DNA of 64,000 nucleotides from Eutrigla gurnardus. Taxonomy: Eukaryota > Chordata > Actinopteri > Perciformes > Triglidae. How positions within the stretch are numbered: position 1 is the first letter of the stretch; each line of letters opens with the position of its first letter. Where the stretch lies: assembly GCA_963514095.1 (NCBI GenBank), contig OY741264.1, positions 29,419,598 through 29,483,597 on the forward strand, read 5' to 3'. The notes under the pieces are model-generated. The model did no database searches. It had not been told where the DNA came from and saw only the letters and a program-made list of their open reading frames with translations. Shown piece after piece: positions 23,452 to 33,421 of this stretch. A program made the position numbers and the translations under genes.

Positions 23452-25099
23452 AGAGGAAAAGGGAGATGAAGGTAATTTGACCATCACATTGGATTAAGCT
23501 TGTCACTACTTTGCAAAAAATAATTTAAAAAAAGATGCCACAAATTAAAAGCATGACATGGTTTTCTTTGATTTCTCACTGACACTTGGTCTCCGTGGGG
23601 AGAATATGATCATTTTTGCCCTCTGATGGCGAAATAAAGCTTCATTTCTCCTGAGAAAACACAGTTTAACCTGGAAACGGTGTGAAAGGAAATAAATTAA
23701 AAGGACAACATGATTTTCAAAAGTTTTCAAAAAGTATGCAAATTATTTTAAAAGTGGTAATATCACACTATAAAGGTCCCAACAAAAATGCATCATTTTA
23801 TTACCTGTTCATGTTTTTCATGTAAAATCTGGAAAGGAACTATTGTTTTGGAATAAATGTTGGAGTAAAAATGTTACTTATTGTATGTAGCGTGGTTAAG
23901 TATACTGAAGTACAAAAAAAAAGATTATTGGCCTTCATAAACATGAAAGAATTAATTTTTATACGATTAGATGGAAAATGTACGTCAGTGAAATAAAGTC
24001 ACCGTTTTTTGCTATAATTAATGTTTTTTTTAAACTTTCCCCCACTTCTTGAAATGAAAAGTGAAAATCCTATATCTCCAAATGGGGATGATGTTCCTTT
24101 TTTTAAGGATTAAATGCTACTTTTAGGTAAAGATGATTCTTTAAAACCTGTTGAATTATCATTGATATAAAGGTTATTCTTGAAAACTTGGAGATGCATT
24201 GATATCACAGGACAGCGATGAAGATGAACATGATGGAGTGTGTGTTTCCAATAACAGGCTGCTTGACTCTAGTAGAGTGATGAAGACGGGGCATTAATGT
24301 GTGTGTGTAATGTGGTTTTAAATGTCTTAAATGCTGCAGGTGCACCTGATTTATCTGATTGAAAGGATCCCGATAGTGTCGGGGGTCGATGACTTCACCG
24401 GGAGGTTGAGTGTGCGTTCACAGATTCTCTAAAGTGCATAATAAAATGCTTATCGACACTTGGATTAGACCGCGGGGCGAGATGAGGGATGGAGATATGC
24501 TTTTTAATATCCTTAAATTTCAATCAGAAAAACGTGCTCACGCAGGTAAAATCCTAATTAAAGAAGGACTATAGGACGATCTGATGTTATTGGATGTCTG
24601 AGCAACCTCTCTTAAAGGGGGGGATTAATTTAAAGATCCATTATGCATTTAGATGAGTCCGGCCATTAAAAGGGTTTTACCTGACAACACTAGAGCTGAA
24701 AACAATATGTATGTTATTACTTACTGCAAAACCTCGACCAGCGAGTCCACGACTTATCGTAAGTTGGTTCAACGTATATGGAGGCAACGCTACACGTAAA
24801 AATAGCTCCCGCTCTGACCATCCTGCTTCATTGATTTGATTGTTCTACTCCTAGTCTTATTAGATTTCCACAGCAAAACGATTAGGTCCATATTTACTTC
24901 CTGTCAGCTGATGTCATTAACATACAAGGCAACCTGGAAATAAACTACTTATTTAGAATGTTTAAAACGTACTGAAATCCTGACGGCTCGTTTAGAAAAG
25001 AGGTTTGAGCTTTTTCGGTTCTTTCAAAGTATTTATCTAGCACTTATCACTGCTTTATAATAGTACAAAGACACGAAACTCACACTTTTTTTTTTACAA

Positions 25100-25490
25100 T
25101 ACGGGAGCTTAAAGTCTAATTAAAGTGGTTCTAATTACAGAATGTCATCACACAAATCTGCAGCTCCCCCTCGGCCAGAGCTTTAAAACTCATTGTTTAG
25201 CCGTCCGGCCGACTACTTCACTGGTTTGGGTTCACTGTCACTGCTCTCAGTGTCGTTTTCTCAGCCGCAGCAGGCAGCTTAAAAAAGCCGACAGTACACT
25301 ACCTGCTCAGCATCAAACAGTGCACAGGCACAGTTAGAGACAGTGAGCATTAAGCTAAAGAGACAGACTCTTCCCTCAGGAGTTGGTAGAGATCTGAAAC
25401 AGAGCTGATAGAGAGTGAATATTAGACTTGTACTCAACAGGTGGACTCTGTAACCGCTGGATGTGTAAATAAACAACTGATTGCAAATTA
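25100..25490. repeat. Dispersed teleost repeat
   Basis: Ordered blocks such as CTACTTCACTGGTTTGGGTT, CTGCTCAGCATCAAACAGTG, CCTCAGGAGTTGGTAGAGAT and GAGAGTGAATATTAGACTTG are ones I recall from a recurrent non-coding repeat in many fish genes. The family name is unknown to me, and no terminal structure is visible. Confidence 0.55.
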
Positions 25491-26377
25491 TGTTGTTGTT
25501 TTTTTGTTTTAAGTATTGTCAGCTTAATGTCACTACATGTACTACATGTAAAAGTACTTGGGTTCTGTATGTGACCTGTTATCACATATTCATTTATTCG
25601 ACTATAATACCGATGCATCAATATGTAAGTGGAATGTTGTATCTGGTTTAGTTTTAATACTTTATTCATTTAATCCCAGACCTCAACATGTAGGCGTATC
25701 ACAGGATCACAAGAGAAATCTCAGCGGTCATGATATGATTCATGGGTTTTCAGAAGAAAAACACAGAGTTTGAACTCCTATTTCAGACTCTGTTGCACAA
25801 ATATGTTGTTCTGTCATGGGAATAATTAAATGTGACTTTTTAGGGTCTTGAACACGTCACGTCAAATTTTTTTTTGTGAGTGGTCAAAAGGCAAAACAGA
25901 TGGGAAGCACTGGTTTAATCTTCAAAAACCTGCAAAAGTAACAGTTGTGAAGTAGAAATCGTAGATATTTCCATCTGGAGTATGAAGTTGTGGAAATACT
26001 TAAGTAAAGCATCTTAAACTGCACCCAGAAGAGTACTGCTTTGCAGCACCGGTGGTAAAATACTTCTACTCTTTGGCGAGATCAGCGGCAATGAATAAAT
26101 GAAGGCCAGCTCTCCTCCAGGATGCTCTCTGGACTCCACAGATGGGGGTCAGAGAGACGGATGATGGGCTAACAACCTTCCACCTCCTCTGTAATATACT
26201 ATAATAACAGATTATAATAATTATTTTAATCATTTAACTAATATAATTGTATAATAATTATTAAAATTATTATTATCCCCCAGTTTATTATCTGTACTAA
26301 GAAATATATACCCTTATTTATATTTATTTTATATATTCGTTGTTTCAGTGACTTATAAACCGACATGGAGCCAAGCT

Positions 26378-26453
26378 GTTGCCCAGCAACGCAATTCCCT
26401 TTGATCGGTCTTTCACAGGACACATATCAAGCGCACCTTTTTCAAAATGGCGG
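26378..26453 (+). promoter_or_regulatory. Candidate promoter with RFX X-box and YY1-type element
   Basis: GTTGCCCAGCAAC at 26378-26390 fits the RFX X-box consensus GTNRCC-N-RGYAAC. CAAAATGGCGG at 26443-26453 is the classic core of a YY1 site, usually found close to the start of TATA-less vertebrate genes and in the sense orientation. A strong donor follows at 26786. The combination in an otherwise AT-rich region suggests a plus-strand transcription start near 26450-26600. Confidence 0.55.
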
Positions 26454-26454
26454 G

Positions 26455-26785
26455 CTGTTTGAAACGTCACCTTTTTTTACTCTTCTCCGCTGCTCTCAAG
26501 CAGCATTGGACGAAAGAACATATTCGCTTCGGGAGTTTTTTATTTTTTGTTATTTTTTTATAATAATAACAACAACACCCCCACATCCCCGGTGTTCTGC
26601 GGCATGTTTACCGGCATTTAACAGCATTTCAAGCCGGTGGAGAAGTTTTCCTGTCCACTCTGACCCCGTTACGTTAGCTATTAGATGTTAGCTGTTAGCC
26701 GTTAGCCGTTAGCCGTTAGCTGTTAGCTGTTAGCTGTTAGCCGTTAGCTGTCAGCTGTCACTGCAACTCTTCACGAAGGACCAAG
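26455..26785 (+). other. Putative non-coding first exon of an unidentified plus-strand transcript
   Basis: The segment ends at CCAAG|GTAAGTAC, a full-consensus donor at 26786, and follows an X-box/YY1 promoter. It contains a heptamer repeat and short open frames with no family resemblance, so it is most likely 5-prime UTR or lncRNA. In human, POLR2L and TSPAN4 follow CD151; tspan4 has long upstream introns and is one possible owner, but nothing here shows it. The left boundary is approximate. Confidence 0.4.
26673..26760 (+). repeat. (GTTAGCY)n heptamer tandem repeat
   Basis: About 11 units of GTTAGCC or GTTAGCT (last ones GTCAGCT) run up to 25 bases before the donor at 26786, so they would be transcribed in the putative exon. 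Confidence 0.9.
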
Positions 26786-28681
26786 GTAAGTACTGATTAC
26801 CGTAAATCCTCTAACATAGGCTCGGGCCTTTATTTGGCCTTTATTTGCCTTACTTTGTCTGTTAATGTATGTTTTTAAGCTAGCTGCTGACCGTAAAGTG
26901 GTGAAGAAGCAAAGTAAAAGTACTTTGTTACAACTAAAAGTAACACAATAATCATTTTTACTGTAGTACATGTACGGACAGTACACATACAAGTATTAGC
27001 ATCAAAATAGACCTATTTAAGAAAAATGTATATTATATTACTACATAACAAGAATTATTATATTACTTCAATGTTGCAGCTGCAAAGGCAGGTGGATTTT
27101 CCACCATGGGATCAATGTATCCCTCAATAATACACCGTAATCTATTTGTTGATCAAATGTATATTAATAACCTGAATCAGTACTGTAACTAGTAACTAAA
27201 TTATCAAATCAATGTTGTGGTACTACATTTCCCTCTGACTTGTGGATTTGAATGGTTTTAATTTGCATTCTAGCAGCTGGGTTTAATTTGTTTTAATGGT
27301 TGTTGTTTGGCTCATACATTTACAATGAATACTTCTAAATATTTTGTATTGCAAGTGTTGAGGATTTAAGTGGTTCTGATCTGAAACATGCAGTTGCTGT
27401 TATTTTTGGGGGGTTTCTTATCCTAACACTGTGAGGTACTTTTTTCATCGGCTTTGAGGATTTGTAAATAAGATTAGTTTGCTGTGCACAGCCCATTCAC
27501 ATAATTATTGCACATCTTCAAAAAGATTTAATATTTTTCACATCATTATATCATCTCAACTGCTTAATACCTGTTCTAATTTTTAATGACTACTGCCTCA
27601 CTCCAATTATTGTCAACCTTTTATCCATGTTTTCTCGGTCATAAGCTGCTTCTCACTGTATTGCCTGAAGAACAGGTTGTGTGCTACAAGCCATAGCATC
27701 GTTTCATTTTAATATGCATACTTTACATGAATAATAATTGAGTTGATATGTGTCAGCCTGCAGGTTTAGATTTATCCCTGTACGTTTATATATACTCCTT
27801 ATGGCCTGATGTCCCTGCAGGATAACAACCACATGTGGATTGTTGTGGATGTTTAATAGATCCATGTCATTTTTGCTCACACATACCAGAATCCAAAGCT
27901 TGGAGCTCAAAATTGACTTAAAAGTGAAGGTTTCTTGCATTGATTACTCTTAAGGGCATCTTTATTCAAGTTCTTTCACATGCGCTCAACATTTTTCTTT
28001 TCTTTTTTTTAATAAAACAACCTGTTTGCATCCCAAAATCAACACGGATCAGATTACGTTTTATATGAGACAAGGTATCCAGGTCTGCTGATCAAGTTCT
28101 GCTTTTTATTATGGCACTTAACCAGCTTGAGGTGTTTAAGTGGCACCTACACTTGAGCTTTGCTTTACTCTCAATAATATAATATAATATGAGTGCATGT
28201 ACTGTAAGTGCAGAACTGTAAATCTGCAGTATTAAGTGTGGTATTGCCTCATCTTGTTGTACCTCCCTGAGACTTTCCTCCTTCCTCAGGTTCAGTAAGG
28301 GTGGAATATGACAGTGCATAATATTTCTGCAGATTTAGCTTTTTCTTTTTTTTTTTGCTGTTGTTGTTGTTTAGTTTTTTTCTTCTCTTCCCTGCACGAG
28401 AAGCCAGGGGCTGTTGATAGGCTGTGCCTCCAATCTCTGTATATTGATGGGAAAAGAGATGGAGGAGGTTGTGGGGGTGCTGAGGGTTTGTGTGTGTGTT
28501 AGAGGTGGGGGTAGCGAGTTGCTGGGGCGTAAAAAGTCCACTACCATTTGTCACAGTCGACTGTGTGCCTGGCTGTCAGTGGCGCCTGCCTGCATGCCGC
28601 AGCAAAGGCCTCTGGGAGCCCTGCATCTCACTGTGTGCATCTGCAAGGCAGGCCCCTGAACGCCTGTTGCTCCCTCTGCAC

Positions 28682-28683
<2 letters not shown>

Positions 28684-28760
<77 letters not shown>

Positions 28761-28823
28761 TGTGTGTGTCTGTGTGTGTGTGTGTGTGTGTGTGGCTGTG
28801 TGCGTGTGTGTGTGAGTGTGTGT
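28684..28823 (+). repeat. Long (TG)n microsatellite, about 140 bp
   Basis: TG units with CTG and GCG interruptions towards the right end. It lies 73 bases before the inverted-repeat element at 28897. Confidence 0.97.
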
Positions 28824-28896
28824 TTAATGGAGAGGGTACATAACAGGAAGCTTCGCCATAGCTATCTACCTGTGTCAATCCAGGAGACTCTCAATG

Positions 28897-29869
28897 GACC
28901 GCTACGACCTGCAAGGCGAGGGTCAGGTAACCAACAGCGGCAGCTGAGCTGCAAGCTACTCTCAGCAGGCGACTACTAGCTGTGCAAGCTAAAGCAGTTT
29001 TATTAAATCCACCACACTGACTCTGAGTTTAGCAATGCATTTTGCAAATGTTTATTTGGAAAGATGGCAGGTTAGACACATTTCAGTAAGAACTGATTAT
29101 TTTAAATTACATGTGTTGTCTAGTTAAATGACATTAGGATGTGCCCTATTCATAATCATATTTTGCCATAGCCGCTGTAATAAAACATCCAGGTTTCAAG
29201 AATTGTAGAAGCTACGATATCCTGCTTCCTGAATTGCGAGACATGTAGTTTGTGTGTGCGGAGATTCATGTAACGTGTGTGTGCAATGGTTTGTTTTATG
29301 TGTGAGAGTCGCGCAGCTCACCTGAAGCGTTAAGAAGGAGAGCAGTAAAAATGTCGGAGGGAGCCGATGCTAGTTGGCTTCGCCCAGTTAGCCGGGCTTA
29401 TTAAGCTCAATGGACCACGATTTCTGTCAAACTATATGCCGACGCTGTTAAACTGAATTTGCATATATGTGGACACTCGTATGTGTCAATTAGCAGAACG
29501 AAACGCATACAGATTGGAACGTTCAGGCTCCTCCCACTGCAGATTCACAATGAACCAATGTAATGAATAATGCTATAGTATCGCTGCGTATGTGTCACTC
29601 TGTAATGCATGAATATTCATAAAATAACGCCATATTTCTCACATCATTACTGTTTTTTCACTGAAACATTTTTGAAATCACAATTTCTAAAAATTCGATG
29701 AAAGAATAACAAATGCAGCTTGTTCGATTTTCTTTTTTCGCTGCAGAGAGTTGTATATTTCTGTTTCTGTTCACCTTCTTCTGTTAAGTAGACATTCAGC
29801 AAAGCTACCACAAACTAGCCTTTTGACCCTGTCGGTCACATGACCCTCGCCTTGCAGGTCGTAGCGGTC
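28897..29869. mobile_element. Non-autonomous DNA transposon with perfect 29-bp terminal inverted repeats
   Basis: The 29 bases at 28897-28925 (starting GACCGCTACGACCTGCAAGG) are the exact reverse complement of 29841-29869. The similarity continues inward for about 12 bases with three mismatches. The 973-bp interior has no transposase-like frame and includes a reverse copy of repeat family C. Flanking bases (CTCTCAATG on the left, AGAAGTATG on the right) show no clear target duplication, so the superfamily is undetermined. Confidence 0.75.
29484..29595 (-). repeat. Repeat family C, copy 2 (minus orientation)
   Basis: The reverse complement reads ACATACGCAGCGATAC, then GTGAATCTGCAGTGGGAGGA and GCGTTTCGTTCTGCTAATTG, matching 7126-7255. 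It forms part of the interior of the 973-bp inverted-repeat element. Confidence 0.7.
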
Positions 29870-30199
29870 AGAAGTATGAATGAAAAAAGAGGGAATAGTG
29901 TATGTGGTTGTGAAAGGGGATTTGTGGATTTACTTCATTTAAAACAGCATGCAGCAATGGAGACGGGCAACCACATCTCCTGTCAACACACACAGACACC
30001 CACATGCTCTCCTAGTCCAGCGCTTCCTGTCCTCGTGATACATCTCTCTTGACACACAGGTCATCAGCTCAATGTGGTAATGAATGGATGAATTCCCCAG
30101 TATGCCAAAGTTAACGGCGATTGCAAGATGGGTCCAGGATGTCTTAGTCAAGCTGTCTCTTGCATTAAGGTTACATAACTGAGAGAGTGCAAAAGGACA

Positions 30200-30204
30200 T
30201 GTGT

Positions 30205-30278
<74 letters not shown>
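30200..30278 (+). repeat. (TG)n microsatellite, about 79 bp
   Basis: TG units with one TATG interruption near the left end. Confidence 0.97.
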
Positions 30279-30279
<1 letters not shown>

Positions 30280-31595
30280 CTCAAGTCCATTTTTATTCAC
30301 AATTGCATTCTGACTTTGCTCTTTGAGGATTACGGAGGTGGCCGATAGCTTCAAAGAGCATCATTTCTAAAGGTCATTGTTATTCTCGCGCTCAGTTTTT
30401 TTGGGATCTGGAAGAAAATGAGAGATTTTAGAATCATAAAATCTATATCAAACCTACATTATTCTACTGAATGCTTTGTTATTATTCATCAGCCACCTAA
30501 AAGGAAAGCTGAGGTGCATTTAAATGTGGTTCCTTGACTCGATTGGTTTTGCCTTTCGATAAGGTCTGCACTTCACCACATAACCCATTTCAATATGTTT
30601 GGCTTTGTTGCTTTTTGTGTTTTTCATTTACATTTTTTAGACTTTGTTTTTTTTTGTAATTAATTGCCCATGCCTTTTAATCAGAGCAATTCAAACACTG
30701 TACTGTATTTATGTCAAATGACATATTTGATCAGTTGCTTCAGTTTTTGGTCCTGATCCACAGCTGGGCCTTCCGCCATTTTTGCAACTTGATTGCAGAT
30801 CCCGTGGGTAGATTTGGAAGGCAAAAAAAAAAAAAATATATATAATTTACTATTGAAAGTACTGACGTCTTTCTGTGTAACAGCAAACTAGAGAGTCGTT
30901 CAGCACTAGTGAAGTCCTTGCCACTTCGTAGGTCAGCTTGGGGTTCCCCAATGTGTCAGACTGTGTTCACATCCCATTAGCGTGCTGTTAAAGTGCCTCA
31001 AACCTACAAGAACAGCTCCTGTATCCTGTTTATCCTGACTTTTAAGTGCGTGTGAGTGGGAGTAATGTAGAGGTGGGGGAAAAAAACAAAAAACCCATAA
31101 CAAGGGTCTGTGTAAGTGTGCGTGAGAGAGAAAGCCGTACAACGATTGAGTGAGTGTTTATATTTGGATCTAGTGGCAGCGCTTGTGTTTGGAGGCTCTA
31201 CGGAAACACGATCAGTTTCCCCCAAATTCAATTTTATTTCATTCCTCGACTCCAAAACTGTACTCTGGGTTTGAACCGCAGGCTCCTTCCAAACATAGCA
31301 GCTATATCATGGCCGTTTAAAAGCAGCTTTGAAGGAGGAGAAGAAGGTCGCACGCGGTGGGTCTGCCCACTCACGCGTTGAGCGTTTCTAAAACAGTCAC
31401 TCTTGTCAGGCATGCAGCGATTCCTCTTCCTACTTTAGCTACTGTTTATGTTCTCCTAAAGTACACCATTGTCCTCTGAGCTGGCAGCGTTGAAGGCAGC
31501 GTGCTTTCAAATATGACAGGAAGAGTTTGACCAAGAGCTGGATGAAGTCTCGATAGGCAGATACAGGCCAATGCTATTACTTGGTTCAATTAAAT

Positions 31596-32020
31596 GCTCA
31601 TAGATGCGTTCCCAGGCCAGATGAGATGGAAGAAAGTCAGGGACTCAGAAACACAGGATCCAGGATGTCCTTCCAACAATTTATTGAAGGCAGATGCAGT
31701 TTAAATGGATGGTATTTTTTCTATACAAAGATGTACGAAAAAGAAAATATTACTGATCTCAATTACAAGGATAATAACAAAAACATAGATTACTTACTTA
31801 CTTCATTAATGCAGCCATAATCTGGGTTCTCTTACCCAGGCAGGAATAAACTCAGAAGTTGGAGATGTGATTTTAAGAAGATGTGAAACCTCTCCAGTGT
31901 GTTCTGGGTCTGGATGTCCCCGAAAACCTAAGCACCTAAACCTCATTTTGGCCTCTTGTATCGGCTGTCTCATTCTCCTGACCACAGGTGAGGGTCGACT
32001 GGTACATCCGTCCATTTAAG
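31596..32020 (-). mobile_element. Degraded LINE (non-LTR retrotransposon) 3-prime fragment
   Basis: Blocks GATGCGTTCCCAGGCCAG (31601) and CTCATTTTGGCCTCTTGTAT followed by CACAGGTGAGGGTCGACTGG (31943-32003) correspond to the antisense of a LINE family I recall as very common in teleosts. The minus frame at 31890-31990 reads RMRQPIQEAKMRF, resembling the end of its reverse transcriptase region (RSRIQAAEMRF-type). It is heavily diverged, with an AT-rich stretch between the two blocks, and is not functional. Confidence 0.55.
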
Positions 32021-33191
32021 TTCATTTTTGAAGTCTTTTACACAAAGTCATCACGTGACTATGACAACCATCTTCTGGCTCTCCAGTCAAGTGTAGCAGC
32101 TCTGAAAACAACAACTCCAATTTTTCCCTTTTTTTTTGTACAAACCATGTGAAGTTTGTTGTTTGCTCTTGTGAATGCAGCCTCTTTCCCCTTGTCGAGC
32201 AAGAAAATTACTTTCTAGGAGTGCACATTGCATCGAATCATTCAGTCAACAGTAAAGTGACCTCGCACGAAAGACATACAGTGTATGTATATATATATAT
32301 GTACACAGAGCCTCAGGGAAGCTTGCAACAGCATGTTTGTCAGACATACACATCGACATCGACATGGCTCATTATTCAAATGCATTGGTCCTGAAATGAG
32401 AATGTGCTGCTCAGATCCTGAGGCTGAGCCTTGGCATGCTTTTCTCAGCAGTTTATTCTGAGTTGTAAATGTAAGTTTTACTGGTTTTCTGTAAAACAAA
32501 CTACGAACTGAGGCCCCAGTGGGTCGACTGTTATGAATATTGTTGGGTCAAGTTAGTCTGGAAGTTGTGTTCTACCAGAAAAACTGAAGTCATTATTGGG
32601 TTTCATTTGTTGGATTGTAAACTGGAAAGGTCAGTTGGATTTGATAGTTTAAGAGAAGGCAGAGAGGCATTAAATGAAAAGGGAAAAGTGCCATCACAAG
32701 TATTTATTTGCTTTCACAAGAGAGGGCACAGTTAAGAGAGTCGCTTTTGAAATTAAAAGAAACTGCCAGCTGACTACACTTTGGCATTTAGTAGTGAATA
32801 CAATTTTTGCGTTTTATTACTGGTCAGCCAAAAATATAGAAACACACACACACATATTTGCATACACACAGGATATCATCCAGCAGCCACACAAACAATC
32901 ACAGCAGCAGCCTCTCTGAATGAGCGGCGGGCTACTAAATGACTGTAATTTGGAACAAGTGGATGGGAGAAGCTATCTAATGATATCTATTTAATTTTTG
33001 CTCTCAGCATTGGTGCTCAGATGTAGGTCACAGGGTGATTCATCGCAGAAAAAAAATGTATTAAAAAACCGACAACATGGAGATGTTAACTGTGTGGGAG
33101 CTGCATACGCCAGTGAAATGCCTCCTTCTATCTCTGTCTCTCTCTCGGTATCTCCCTCTGTCTCTCTTGGTCATTTTCATTCTGTTTGCAG

Positions 33192-33421
33192 CTCAACGCC
33201 CTCATCATTCGTCCACACGACTCTTGTGCCGTCATCCTATTTGCCTTGACAAGGAGGGTCTTGCCAGACGTTTGGAAATGGGTTAGGGCTGCATCAGTGA
33301 CTCAATTGAGATGCATCTGAGGATGTTAGCGTTGCTCTGGGCCGCTGCCGTCGCGGGTGACGTGGCCGCGGCTTCGATCAGGACGGAGACGGTTTTCCAT
33401 TCGTTCAGACATGCTCATTAA
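33192..33421 (+). other. GC-rich patch with splice-acceptor-like start and a signal-peptide-like short frame
   Basis: A pyrimidine-rich run ends TTCTGTTTGCAG just before 33192. A 36-codon frame at 33311-33421 starts MHLRMLALLWAAAVAG, which looks like a cleavable signal peptide. A weak donor, GG|GTGACG, at 33356 would split it in phase 1, as many secreted-protein first coding exons are. There is no homology that I recognise, so it is recorded only as a candidate. Confidence 0.15.

Noticed and set aside
26365..26691. 108-codon frame overlapping the candidate promoter
   Set aside because: It starts upstream of the likely transcription start, is low-complexity in its middle (ITTTPPHP) and is better explained as part of a non-coding exon.
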